A stretch of 64,000 bases of DNA from Rhodovulum sulfidophilum (GTDB lineage: Bacteria > Pseudomonadota > Alphaproteobacteria > Rhodobacterales > Rhodobacteraceae): positions 1 to 64,000 of the forward strand of contig QFPW01000006.1 in the NCBI GenBank assembly GCA_003241785.1, read 5' to 3'. The notes below the pieces were generated by a model. The model was not told the DNA's origin. It saw nothing but the letters and a program-made list of their open reading frames with translations, and did not search any database. Below are positions 1-6,658 of this stretch, piece after piece. The number at the start of each line of letters is the position of its first letter. Within the stretch, counting starts at the first letter, position 1. Position numbers and translations under genes: made by a program.

Positions 1-97
1 GATCTCGCCCATCGCCATGGAAGAAAAGCTTCGCTTCGCAATCCGCGAAGGCGGACGCACCGTCGGCGCCGGCGTCGTCTCCAAGATCATCGAGTAA
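1..97 (+). CDS. tuf: Elongation factor Tu, C-terminal end (partial)
   Basis: The window opens in the last 31 codons of a frame ending in a TAA at 95-97. The tail reads EEKLRFAIREGGRTVGAG followed by VVSKIIE, the invariant C-terminal beta-barrel strand of EF-Tu, the GTPase that carries aminoacyl-tRNA to the ribosome. The N-terminal GTPase domain lies outside the window. A tuf gene directly upstream of rpsJ is the usual str-S10 junction. Because only the end is present, this could be either tuf copy if the genome has two. Confidence 0.95.
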   Translation, partial: ISPIAMEEKLRFAIREGGRTVGAGVVSKIIE

Positions 98-113
98 TCG
101 CCTACCGGCACCC

Positions 114-142
114 CGTGGCCGGGGCATGACGCCCCGGCCACG
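114..142 (+). terminator. Hairpin between tuf and rpsJ
   Basis: Two perfect 12-base arms (114-125 and 131-142) enclose the 5-base loop ATGAC, followed shortly by TTT. It probably ends or attenuates transcription from the str operon before rpsJ. The T-tract is short, so partial readthrough is likely. Confidence 0.6.
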
Positions 143-178
143 CGACGTTTCAACCTGACAGCCGAAGAGGCGAATAAC

Positions 179-508
179 ATGCAAGGTCAGACTATCCGCA
201 TCCGGCTGAAGGCCTTCGACTATCGTGTCCTGGATGCCAGCACCTCGGAAATCGTGAACACCGCGCGGCGCACCGGCGCCCGGGTTCGCGGCCCGATCCC
301 GCTGCCGAACAAGATTGAGAAATTCACCGTTCTGCGCGGCCCGCACATCGACAAGAAGAGCCGCGAGCAGTTCGAGATCCGGACGCACAAGCGTCTTCTC
401 GACATCGTCGACCCGACGCCGCAGACCGTGGACGCGCTGATGAAGCCCGTGGACGCGCTGATGAAGCTCGACCTCGCCGCCGGCGTGGACGTTGAAATCA
501 AGCTCTGA
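179..508 (+). CDS. rpsJ: 30S ribosomal protein S10 with internal 7-residue tandem duplication
   Basis: S10 is a small-subunit head protein that also acts as NusE in transcription antitermination. The sequence aligns end to end with bacterial S10 (RIRLKAFDYRVLD, VRGPIPLP, HKRLLDIVDPTPQTVDALM, LDLAAGVDVEIKL). At 109 residues it is longer than the usual 101-105. The excess is a duplication: residues 84-89 and 91-96 both read VDALMK, joined by Pro90. The DNA copies are 428-448 and 449-469. It is in frame and lies in the conserved helix before the last strand. A GAAGAGG Shine-Dalgarno sits 8 bases before the ATG. It is the first gene of the S10 operon. Confidence 0.97.
   Translation: MQGQTIRIRLKAFDYRVLDASTSEIVNTARRTGARVRGPIPLPNKIEKFTVLRGPHIDKKSREQFEIRTHKRLLDIVDPTPQTVDALMKPVDALMKLDLAAGVDVEIKL
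428..469 (+). repeat. 21-bp in-frame tandem duplication within rpsJ
   Basis: Copy 1 (428-448) and copy 2 (449-469) are identical for their first 18 bases (GTGGACGCGCTGATGAAG). The remaining codon is CCC in copy 1 and CTC in copy 2. The duplication adds seven codons without disturbing the frame. Near-identity of the copies suggests a recent slippage event. Confidence 0.95.
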
Positions 509-521
509 GGGACTGGAAGAA

Positions 522-1388
522 ATGCGTTCCGGAGTATTAGCAAAGAAGCTGGGCATGACCCGGCTGTTCCTGGAAGACGGGAAGCAGATCCCCGTCACCG
601 TCCTCCACATGGAGAACGTGCAGGTCGTGGCGCAGCGCACCGGCGACAAGGACGGCTACAGCGCCGTCCAGCTCGGCGCGGGCGCGGCCAAGGCGAAGCG
701 GACCTCCGCGGCGATGCGCGGCCATTTCGCCGCCGCCAAGGTGGAGCCGAAGCGCAAGCTCGTCGAGTTCCGGGTCTCCCCCGAGAACCTGATCGAGGTC
801 GGCGAGGAGATCACGGCGGACCATTACTTCGCCGGCCAGTTCGTCGACATCGCGGGCACCAGCATTGGTAAGGGCTTCGCGGGCGGCATGAAGCGGCACA
901 ACTTCGGCGGCCTCCGGGCGTCGCATGGTGTGTCGGTCAGCCACCGTTCGCACGGCTCGATCGGCCAGTGCCAGGATCCGGGCAAGGTCTTCAAGGGCAA
1001 GAAGATGGCCGGCCACATGGGCGCCGTCCGCGTCACCACGCAGAACCTGCAGGTCGTGCGCACCGACGCCGATCGCGGGCTCATCATGGTGAAGGGCGCG
1101 GTCCCGGGCTCGAAGGGCGGCTGGGTCACGATCAAGGACGCGGTCAAGAAGGCGACCCCGGACAACGTGATCCTGCCCGCGGCGCTCCGCTCGGCGGCGA
1201 AGGCCGCGCACGAGGCGGCGCTCAGGGCGGCCGAGGAAGCGGCGGCGGCGGAGGCGGCGGCCGAGGAAGCCCGGCTCGCCGAGCAGGCCGCGGCCGAGGA
1301 AGCGGCGCTCGCCCAGGCCGAGGCCGAGATCAAGTCCGGCGACGTGGGCGGCGACGACGCGGCGCCCGAGGGGAGCGAAGAGAAATGA
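522..1388 (+). CDS. rplC: 50S ribosomal protein L3 with Ala/Glu-rich C-terminal tail
   Basis: L3 nucleates 50S assembly and reaches the peptidyl transferase centre. The family core is clear: GVLAKKLGMTRLF at the N-terminus, the GKGFAGGMKRHNFGG loop and the GSIGQCQDPGKVFKGKKMAGH stretch near the centre. The ATG at 522 follows a GGAAGA ribosome site; an in-frame start at 492 would overlap rpsJ and has no such support. The 288 residues exceed the typical ~210 because about 65 residues at the end form an Ala/Glu-rich, probably helical or coiled tail. Such tails occur in alphaproteobacterial L3. The stop overlaps the rplD start (ATGA). Confidence 0.95.
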   Translation: MRSGVLAKKLGMTRLFLEDGKQIPVTVLHMENVQVVAQRTGDKDGYSAVQLGAGAAKAKRTSAAMRGHFAAAKVEPKRKLVEFRVSPENLIEVGEEITADHYFAGQFVDIAGTSIGKGFAGGMKRHNFGGLRASHGVSVSHRSHGSIGQCQDPGKVFKGKKMAGHMGAVRVTTQNLQVVRTDADRGLIMVKGAVPGSKGGWVTIKDAVKKATPDNVILPAALRSAAKAAHEAALRAAEEAAAAEAAAEEARLAEQAAAEEAALAQAEAEIKSGDVGGDDAAPEGSEEK

Positions 1389-2005
1389 AGACCGATGTGA
1401 TCAATTTGGACGCGAGCGCGGCCGGGTCGATCGAGCTCGACGACGCGATCTTCGGGCTCGTCCCGCGCGCCGACATCCTGCACCGCATGGTGCGCTGGCA
1501 GCTCGCCAAGCGCCAGGCCGGCACCCATTCGGTGCTCGGCAAGTCGGATGTGAGCTACTCGACCAAGAAGATCTATCGCCAGAAGGGCACGGGCGGCGCG
1601 CGGCACGGTTCGCGCAAGGCCCCGACCTTCCGGCACGGCGGCACCTACAAGGGGCCGACGCCGCGCAGCCACGCGCATGATCTGACGAAGAAGTTCCGCG
1701 CCCTCGGCCTGAAGCACGCGCTTTCGGCCAAGGCGACCGCGGGCAGCCTCGTCGTCATCGAGAACGCCGATTTCGCCGAGGCCAAGACCAAGTCGCTGGC
1801 CTCGACCGTGAAGAACCTGGGCTGGAAGCGCGTCCTCGTCATCGACGGGGCCGAGGTCAACGCGAATTTCGCGAAGGCCGCGCGCAACATCGCGGGCATG
1901 GACGTGCTGCCGAGCATCGGCGCCAACGTCTATGACATCCTGCGCCGCGACACGCTCGTGCTGACGAAGTCCGCCGTCGAAGCGCTGGAGGCGCGTCTGA
2001 AATGA
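1385..2005 (+). CDS. rplD: 50S ribosomal protein L4
   Basis: L4 binds 23S rRNA domain I and lines the exit tunnel; in E. coli it also autoregulates the S10 operon. The 206-residue product has the L4 core: the tunnel loop RQKGTGGARHGSRKAPTFRHGG and the VLVIDGAEVNANF / GANVYDILRRDTLVLTKSAVEALE C-terminal fold. The start is fixed by the four-base ATGA overlap with rplC, and it overlaps rplW in the same way at its end, so L3, L4 and L23 are translationally coupled. The chosen start gives MKTDVINLD, which matches the family N-terminus. Confidence 0.96.
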   Translation: MKTDVINLDASAAGSIELDDAIFGLVPRADILHRMVRWQLAKRQAGTHSVLGKSDVSYSTKKIYRQKGTGGARHGSRKAPTFRHGGTYKGPTPRSHAHDLTKKFRALGLKHALSAKATAGSLVVIENADFAEAKTKSLASTVKNLGWKRVLVIDGAEVNANFAKAARNIAGMDVLPSIGANVYDILRRDTLVLTKSAVEALEARLK

Positions 2006-2298
2006 GCGTGAAGCCGGAACAGTACGACCTGATCCGCAGGCCGATCATCACCGAGAAGGCCACCATGGCCTCGGAGAACGGCGCCGTGGTGTTCGAGGTC
2101 CAGATGAGCGCCACGAAGCCGCAGATCAAGGAAGCGGTGGAGAAGCTCTTCAATGTCAAGGTGAAGGCGGTCAACACCACCGTCACCAAGGGCAAGGTGA
2201 AGAAGTTCAGGGGCCGTCCGGGCGTCCGTCGCGACGTGAAGAAGGCCTATGTGACGCTGGTCGAGGGAAACACCATCGACGTCTCCACCGGGCTCTGA
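2002..2298 (+). CDS. rplW: 50S ribosomal protein L23
   Basis: L23 sits at the exit of the peptide tunnel and is the docking site for trigger factor and SRP. The 98-residue protein shows the family pattern: YDLIRRPIITEKAT near the N-terminus, the VFEVQMSATKPQIKEAVEKLFNVKV core, then the basic KGKVKKFRGRPG loop and VTLVEG. The start overlaps the rplD stop by ATGA. A 113-base leader with a hairpin and a palindrome separates it from rplB, which is longer than the other gaps in this part of the operon. Confidence 0.96.
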   Translation: MSVKPEQYDLIRRPIITEKATMASENGAVVFEVQMSATKPQIKEAVEKLFNVKVKAVNTTVTKGKVKKFRGRPGVRRDVKKAYVTLVEGNTIDVSTGL

Positions 2299-2313
2299 TA
2301 TAGGGCCCCACCC

Positions 2314-2356
2314 CTCGGAATTCCGAGTCGCGCGTCGCCGCCCCACCGGGCGGCGA
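2314..2356 (+). promoter_or_regulatory. Palindrome and hairpin in the rplW-rplB gap
   Basis: A perfect 14-base palindrome CTCGGAATTCCGAG (2314-2327) is followed by an 8-bp hairpin with arms 2335-2342 and 2349-2356 and a six-base loop. No T-tract follows, so this is more likely an mRNA-processing or translational control structure than a terminator. A further CCCC/GGGG pairing lies just before the rplB ribosome site. Confidence 0.45.
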
Positions 2357-2411
2357 TTGAATTAAGAACAGTCCCCCTCGCGGGGATGGGTAAGCAACGG
2401 AAGACAGCAAG

Positions 2412-3251
2412 ATGGCGTTGAAATCGTACAATCCTACGACGCCGGGCCAGCGCGGGCTGGTTCTGATCGACCGTTCGGAGCTTTGGAAAGGCCGCCCCGT
2501 CAAGTCCCTCACCGAGGGTCTGACCGGCAAGGGCGGACGGAACAACACCGGGCGGATCACGATGCGTCGGCGCGGCGGCGGGGCCAAGCGGCTCTACCGC
2601 GTCGTGGACTTCAAGCGTCGCAAGTACGACGTGCCCGCCAAGGTGATCCGGATCGAATATGACCCGAACCGGACCGCGTTCATCGCGCTCATCGGCTACG
2701 CCGACGGCGAGCAGGCCTACATCCTCGCCCCGCAGCGCCTCGCGCCGGGCGATTCGGTGATCGCCGCCGCCAAGGCCGACATCAAGCCGGGCAACGCGAT
2801 GCCCTTCACGGCGATGCCGATCGGCACGATCGTGCACAACGTCGAGCTGAAGGCCGGCAAGGGCGGCCAGCTCGCCCGCGCCGCCGGCACCTACGCCCAG
2901 TTCGTCGGCCGCGACGGCGGCTACGCGCAGATCCGCCTCTCTTCGGGCGAGCTCCGGCTCGTGCGCCAGGAGTGCATGGCGACGGTCGGCGCGGTCTCGA
3001 ACCCCGACAACTCGAACCAGAACTTCGGCAAGGCCGGCCGCATGCGGCACTTCGGCCTGCGTCCGAAGGTTCGCGGCGTCGTCATGAACCCGATCGACCA
3101 CCCGCATGGCGGTGGCGAGGGCCGGACCTCGGGCGGCCGTCATCCGGTCACCCCGTGGGGCAAGCCGACCAAGGGTGCGCGCACGCGTACCAACAAGGCG
3201 ACGACGAAGTTCATCCTTCGCTCGCGTCACCTGAAGAAGAACAAGCGGTAA
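2412..3251 (+). CDS. rplB: 50S ribosomal protein L2
   Basis: L2 is a primary 23S rRNA binder needed for subunit association and peptidyl transfer. The 279-residue length is normal. Landmarks are KSYNPTTPGQRG at the start, RNNTGRITMRRRGGG, the KRLYRVVDFKR strand, IEYDPNRTAFIALI, the RLSSGELRLVRQ motif, and the conserved C-terminal NPIDHPHGGGEGR loop whose histidine lies near the active centre. It is preceded by the rplW-rplB structured gap and followed 9 bases later by rpsS. Confidence 0.97.
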   Translation: MALKSYNPTTPGQRGLVLIDRSELWKGRPVKSLTEGLTGKGGRNNTGRITMRRRGGGAKRLYRVVDFKRRKYDVPAKVIRIEYDPNRTAFIALIGYADGEQAYILAPQRLAPGDSVIAAAKADIKPGNAMPFTAMPIGTIVHNVELKAGKGGQLARAAGTYAQFVGRDGGYAQIRLSSGELRLVRQECMATVGAVSNPDNSNQNFGKAGRMRHFGLRPKVRGVVMNPIDHPHGGGEGRTSGGRHPVTPWGKPTKGARTRTNKATTKFILRSRHLKKNKR

Positions 3252-3260
3252 GGAGCCCCC

Positions 3261-3539
3261 ATGTCCCGTTCTGTTTGGAAAGGCCCCTTCGTCGACTCGT
3301 TCGTTCTGAAGAAGGCCGAGAAGGCCCGCGAGTCGGGCCGCAACGAAGTCATCAAGATCTGGTCGCGCCGCTCGACGATCCTGCCGCAGTTCGTCGGCCT
3401 GACCTTCGGCGTCTACAACGGCAAGAAGCATATCCCGGTGAACGTCACCGAGGACATGATCGGCCAGAAGTTCGGTGAGTACAGCCCGACCCGTACCTAT
3501 TACGGTCACGCGGCCGACAAGAAAGCGAAGCGGAAGTAA
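3261..3539 (+). CDS. rpsS: 30S ribosomal protein S19
   Basis: S19 is in the 30S head and contacts the A-site region with S13. The 92-residue sequence is a complete family member: SVWKGPFVD at the N-terminus, IKIWSRRSTILPQFVG in the centre, and VYNGKKHIPVNVTEDMIGQKFGEYSPTRTY at the C-terminus. An AAGGAG site precedes the ATG by about seven bases. It is part of the rpsJ-to-rplP run, with rplV starting three bases after its stop. Confidence 0.97.
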   Translation: MSRSVWKGPFVDSFVLKKAEKARESGRNEVIKIWSRRSTILPQFVGLTFGVYNGKKHIPVNVTEDMIGQKFGEYSPTRTYYGHAADKKAKRK

Positions 3540-3542
3540 GCC

Positions 3543-3926
3543 ATGAGCAAGGAAAAGAACCCTCGCCGCGTGGCGGACAACGAAGCGATGGCGGTGAGCA
3601 AGATGCTGCGCACCAGCCCGCAGAAGCTGAACCTCGTCGCCGCGATGATCCGCAACAAGCCGGTCGACAAGGCGCTGAGCGATCTCACCTTCTCGAAGAA
3701 GCGCATCGCCGAGGACGTCAAGAAGACGCTTCAGTCCGCGATCGCCAACGCCGAGAACAACCACGGCCTCGACGTCGACGAGCTGGTCGTCGCCGAAGCC
3801 TTCGTCGGCAAGAACATGGTCCTGAAGCGCGGTCGTCCGCGCGCCCGCGGCCGCTTCGGCAAGATCCTGAAGCCGTTCAGCCAGGTGACGATCAAGGTTC
3901 GGCAGGTCAGCGAGGAGATCGCGTAA
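3543..3926 (+). CDS. rplV: 50S ribosomal protein L22
   Basis: L22 spans 23S rRNA and contributes a beta-hairpin to the exit-tunnel wall. The 127-residue product has the family helix-rich core (SKMLRTSPQKLNLVAAMIR, LSDLTFSKKRIAEDVKKTLQSAIANAENN) and the tunnel hairpin around GRPRARGRFGKILKP. The usual macrolide-contact region looks unaltered. The stop codon shares its last A with the rpsC ATG (TAATG), so L22 and S3 are coupled. Confidence 0.96.
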   Translation: MSKEKNPRRVADNEAMAVSKMLRTSPQKLNLVAAMIRNKPVDKALSDLTFSKKRIAEDVKKTLQSAIANAENNHGLDVDELVVAEAFVGKNMVLKRGRPRARGRFGKILKPFSQVTIKVRQVSEEIA

Positions 3927-4648
3927 TGGGTCAGAAGATCAATCCGATCGGCCTGCGCCTGCAGGTCAACCGTACCTGGGACAGCCGCTGGTTCGCCGAC
4001 GGCAAGGAATACGGCAAGCTGCTGCACGAGGACATCGCGATCCGCGATTACATCAAGCAGCACGCCTCCCAGGCCGGCATCAGCCGCGTCGTCATCGAGC
4101 GTCCGCACCGCAAGTGCCGCGTGTCGATCCACGCCGCCCGTCCCGGTGTGATCATCGGCAAGAAGGGCGCGGACATCGAGACGCTGCGCAAGGCGCTGTC
4201 GAAGTTCACCAAGTCCGAGCTGCACCTCAACATCGTCGAGGTCCGCAAGCCCGAGATCGACGCGGCCCTGGTCGCCGAGAACATCGCGCAGCAGCTCGAG
4301 CGTCGCGTGTCGTTCCGTCGCGCGATGAAGCGCGCGGTGCAGAACGCGATGCGCATGGGCGCGCTCGGCATCCGGATCAACGTTGGCGGCCGCCTCGGCG
4401 GCGCCGAGATCGCCCGGACCGAGTGGTACCGCGAGGGCCGGGTGCCGCTGCACACGCTCCGCGCGGACATCGACTACGCGCTGGCCGAGGCGAAGACCGC
4501 CTATGGCATCATCGGGATCAAGGTCTGGATCTTCAAGGGCGAGATCCTCGAGCACGATCCGCAGGCCCGTGACCGTCGTCAGGCCGAGTTGCAGGAAGGC
4601 GGCGGCATGCGTCCGCAGCGCCGCGATCGCGACCGCGACGCGCGCTGA
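3926..4648 (+). CDS. rpsC: 30S ribosomal protein S3
   Basis: S3 lines the mRNA entry tunnel with S4 and S5. Over 240 residues it shows the N-terminal MGQKINPIGLRLQ signature, a type II KH RNA-binding domain with the GXXG loop in RPGVIIGKKGADIE, and the C-terminal domain motifs GIRINVGGRLGGAEIARTE and YGIIGIKVWIFKGEI. The last 30 residues are Arg-rich and polar, as in many alphaproteobacteria. It is coupled to rplV by one overlapping base and followed by rplP after 19 bases. Confidence 0.97.
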   Translation: MGQKINPIGLRLQVNRTWDSRWFADGKEYGKLLHEDIAIRDYIKQHASQAGISRVVIERPHRKCRVSIHAARPGVIIGKKGADIETLRKALSKFTKSELHLNIVEVRKPEIDAALVAENIAQQLERRVSFRRAMKRAVQNAMRMGALGIRINVGGRLGGAEIARTEWYREGRVPLHTLRADIDYALAEAKTAYGIIGIKVWIFKGEILEHDPQARDRRQAELQEGGGMRPQRRDRDRDAR

Positions 4649-4667
4649 CCGGGGGAGATAGAGTAAG

Positions 4668-5081
4668 ATGCTTTCACCGAAGCGCACGAAGTTCCGCAAG
4701 CAGTTCAAGGGTCGCATCCATGGCGACGCCAAGGGCGGCACCGAGATCACCTTCGGCCACTACGGCCTGAAGGCGACCGAGCCGGAACGCATCACCGCGC
4801 GTCAGATCGAGGCCGCCCGCCGCGCCCTGACCCGTCACATGAAGCGCCAGGGCCGCGTCTGGATCCGCATCTTCCCGGACGTGCCGGTCACGAAGAAGCC
4901 GACCGAGGTCCGCATGGGTAAGGGCAAGGGTTCGGTCGAATTCTGGGCCGCCAAGGTCAAGCCCGGCCGGATCATGTTCGAGATCGAGGGCGTGAACGAG
5001 GAGGTCGCCAAGGAGGCGCTCCGCCTCGCCGCGATGAAGCTCCCGATCAAGTGCCGGTTCGTGAGCCGCGAAGACTGGTAA
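4668..5081 (+). CDS. rplP: 50S ribosomal protein L16
   Basis: L16 binds near the A-site tRNA elbow and is needed late in 50S assembly. The 137-residue protein is complete (MLSPKRTKFRKQFKGR start, ITARQIEAARRALTRHMKRQGRVWIRIFPD, the VRMGKGKGSVEFWAAKV loop, PIKCRFVSREDW end). In the standard S10 operon rpmC follows directly. Here a strong terminator follows and an antisense two-gene insert separates the genes by about 680 bases. Confidence 0.97.
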   Translation: MLSPKRTKFRKQFKGRIHGDAKGGTEITFGHYGLKATEPERITARQIEAARRALTRHMKRQGRVWIRIFPDVPVTKKPTEVRMGKGKGSVEFWAAKVKPGRIMFEIEGVNEEVAKEALRLAAMKLPIKCRFVSREDW

Positions 5082-5120
5082 GAGGTCGGGCGGAATCGCC
5101 CACCCTGCGCGAGATGCGAG

Positions 5121-5145
5121 AAGGCCCCGGGAGACCGGGGCCTTT
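5121..5145 (+). terminator. Rho-independent terminator after rplP
   Basis: A ten-base stem (AAGGCCCCGG at 5121-5130) with GAGA loop is followed by TTTGTCGTTT. This is a convincing intrinsic terminator placed inside what is normally one continuous S10 operon. It would limit readthrough into the antisense insert and rpmC. Confidence 0.85.
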
Positions 5146-5193
5146 GTCGTTTAGCCCTGTCCGACGCATCGTCTGGGGCTTCTGCGGGAGTTT

Positions 5194-5221
5194 GCCCGGG
5201 CTGGATTCGACCAACCCGGGC
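5194..5221. repeat. Inverted repeat at the 3' end of the antisense cassette
   Basis: Seven-base arms GCCCGGG (5194-5200) and CCCGGGC (5215-5221) are continued inward by a TGG/CCA pairing around ATTCGA, with one mismatch. It lies eight bases past the stop of the 45-residue antisense gene. No T-run follows on either strand, so it is not a classic intrinsic terminator. It could be a recombination or processing site. Confidence 0.5.
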
Positions 5222-5228
5222 CAAAGAT

Positions 5229-5366
5229 CTAGCGCGGCGGCACCGGTTCGGTGGGATCTTCGGGCAGGTCTCGCTTGGCGGTCCGCATCGCGACGACGGC
5301 GACGAAGAGGCCGACCAGAAGACTTCCGACGGGCATGATGAGCATCGCGGCGAGTTGCGTGTTCAT
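5229..5366 (-). CDS. Small single-pass membrane protein (unknown)
   Basis: This frame encodes 45 residues on the strand opposite the ribosomal genes. The only domain visible is one transmembrane segment (about residues 5-28, LAAMLIMPVGSLLVGLFVAV), followed by a polar tail RTAKRDLPEDPTEPVPPR. The start is set by the ATGA overlap with the upstream antisense gene, so the two are translationally coupled and probably work together. I do not recognise a family. Placement inside the S10 operon, downstream of a terminator, suggests a later insertion. It is too short to exclude a chance frame on its own; the coupling and hydrophobic pattern support it. Confidence 0.55.
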   Translation of the reverse strand: MNTQLAAMLIMPVGSLLVGLFVAVVAMRTAKRDLPEDPTEPVPPR

Positions 5367-5593
5367 TCCCTCAGCCCTCCGAGGATCATCCTCGCTATGA
5401 AATGTAGGACCACGGCGCCTCCGAAGCAAACGGTAGCAGCGATGAGCGTTCCCCGCCATTCGCCCGGGGAGATTTCCGCTGTCCGGAGCGCCTGTACCAG
5501 TGGCGTCACTCCGCCAACCGCGAGCGCGGCGATCGCGAGCCCGTTCAGGAACGTCGCCGACAGCTTCAGCCGCTCGTTGTGAACAGTCTTCAT
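5363..5593 (-). CDS. Small two-helix membrane protein (unknown)
   Basis: This frame encodes 76 residues. The start MKTVHNERL is preceded by a GGAGAG ribosome site at good spacing; longer upstream versions of the frame lack such support. Two hydrophobic helices are visible (about residues 13-35, FLNGLAIAALAVGGVTPLV, and 48-70, TLIAATVCFGGAVVLHFIA) separated by a short polar loop, ending in MILGGLRE. The stop overlaps the next antisense start. The polar NERLKL head followed by a helical hairpin recalls small uncharacterised membrane proteins of alphaproteobacteria, but this is memory, not a search. No function is assigned. Confidence 0.6.
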   Translation of the reverse strand: MKTVHNERLKLSATFLNGLAIAALAVGGVTPLVQALRTAEISPGEWRGTLIAATVCFGGAVVLHFIARMILGGLRE

Positions 5594-5762
5594 CGCGCTC
5601 TCCGGCCTTCCGCGCGAGCCTGGAGCCGAATTCGTTAGGCAATCGCTACCTCGGCTTGCATTCTCCGCCCATCCCGAGTACACGGCGCGCTCCACCATGA
5701 ACTCCGCCAGAATCAGGGTGACCCGCGAGGGGGCCCTCTGGCGATGTTGAAAGGATAGTCCA
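5594..5762. other. Gap between antisense cassette and rpmC
   Basis: These 169 bases must hold the promoter of the antisense pair and any promoter for rpmC onward. The best rpmC-directed candidate is TTGCAT (5656-5661), a 17-base spacer, then TACACG (5679-5684), which is a weak match. An AAAGGA ribosome site precedes rpmC. No gene is supported here. Confidence 0.35.
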
Positions 5763-5975
5763 ATGGCCATCAAGTCGGCCGATCTCCGGGCGAAGACGCC
5801 CGATCAGCTGCGCGACCAGCTCGCCGCGCTGAAGAAGGAATCGTTCAACCTGCGCTTCCAGCGGGCCACCGGCCAGCTCGAGAACACCGCGCGCATGGAA
5901 ATCGTCCGCCGCGACGCCGCCCGTGTCCTGACGATCCTGAACCAGAAGGCCGCCGCCGCGGCTTCGGAGGCCTGA
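5763..5975 (+). CDS. rpmC: 50S ribosomal protein L29
   Basis: L29 lies beside L23 at the tunnel exit. The 70-residue two-helix hairpin protein has the family pattern: RAKTPDQLRDQLAALKKESFNLRFQRATGQL followed by NTARMEIVRRDAARVLTIL. The C-terminus ends in an Ala-rich AAAAASEA tail. It now begins the second ribosomal run because the antisense cassette separates it from rplP, so it probably depends on its own promoter or on readthrough. rpsQ follows three bases after the stop. Confidence 0.95.
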   Translation: MAIKSADLRAKTPDQLRDQLAALKKESFNLRFQRATGQLENTARMEIVRRDAARVLTILNQKAAAAASEA

Positions 5976-5978
5976 GCC

Positions 5979-6221
5979 ATGCCCAAGCGTATTCTCCAGG
6001 GTACCGTGACCAGCGACAAGAACGCCCAGACGATCACCGTGCTCGTCGAGCGTCGCTTCACGCATCCGGTGATGAAGAAGACCGTGCGTTCGTCGAAGAA
6101 GTATCGCGCGCACGATGCCAACAACCAGTACAAGGTCGGGGACGTGGTCCGCATTCAGGAATGCGCGCCGATCTCCAAGACCAAGCGCTGGGAAGTGATC
6201 GCGGGAACCGCCGAGGGCTGA
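5979..6221 (+). CDS. rpsQ: 30S ribosomal protein S17
   Basis: S17 is an OB-fold protein that binds the 5' domain of 16S rRNA early in assembly. The 80-residue protein has MPKRILQGTVTSDKNAQTI, the conserved RRFTHPVMKKTVRSSKKYRAHD core and the GDVVRIQECAPISKTKRWEV C-terminus, all typical. It is followed by a 68-base gap with a small hairpin (GCGGGA/TCCCGC arms near 6254-6270) before rplN, slightly more than usual for this operon. Confidence 0.96.
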   Translation: MPKRILQGTVTSDKNAQTITVLVERRFTHPVMKKTVRSSKKYRAHDANNQYKVGDVVRIQECAPISKTKRWEVIAGTAEG

Positions 6222-6289
6222 GGCCCGAGGCTTTCCCCTGATTTGTCGAAACCGCGGGACTGGTTCCCGCAGGTCGGGAGTAACGACTT

Positions 6290-6658
6290 ATGATCCAGAT
6301 GCAGACCAATCTGGATGTCGCTGACAACTCCGGCGCGCGCCGGGTGCAGTGCATCAAGGTTCTGGGCGGCTCTCATCGTCGGTACGCCTCCGTCGGCGAC
6401 ATCATCGTGGTGTCGGTGAAGGAGGCCATTCCGCGTGGCCGCGTGAAGAAGGGTGACGTGCGCAAGGCCGTCGTCGTCCGGACCGCCAAGGAAGTCCGCC
6501 GCGAGGATGGCACCGCGATCCGCTTCGATCGCAACGCCGCCGTGATCCTCAACAACCAGAACGAGCCGGTCGGCACCCGTATCTTCGGGCCGGTCGTGCG
6601 CGAGCTGCGCGCGAAGAACTTCATGAAGATCATCTCGCTCGCGCCGGAGGTGCTGTGA
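6290..6658 (+). CDS. rplN: 50S ribosomal protein L14
   Basis: L14 contacts 16S rRNA across the subunit interface and binds RsfS. The 122 residues match the family over their length: MIQMQTNLDVADNSGARRVQCIKVLGG, the basic VKEAIPRGRVKKGDVRKAVVVRT strand, RFDRNAAVILN and GTRIFGPVVRELR. The stop overlaps the rplX start (TGATG), so L14 and L24 are coupled. An in-frame GTG three bases upstream of the rplX ATG is ignored. Confidence 0.97.
   Translation: MIQMQTNLDVADNSGARRVQCIKVLGGSHRRYASVGDIIVVSVKEAIPRGRVKKGDVRKAVVVRTAKEVRREDGTAIRFDRNAAVILNNQNEPVGTRIFGPVVRELRAKNFMKIISLAPEVL

Noticed and set aside
492..521. Upstream in-frame start for rplC at 492
   Set aside because: It would overlap the end of rpsJ and adds residues not found in L3. 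ATG 522 has a ribosome site and the conserved N-terminus.
5194..5221. tRNA T-arm-like GGTCGAATCC on the minus strand near the antisense cassette
   Set aside because: The loop is one base short of the seven-base T-loop, and no acceptor stem, anticodon arm or CCA-adjacent structure is present. Treated only as an inverted repeat.
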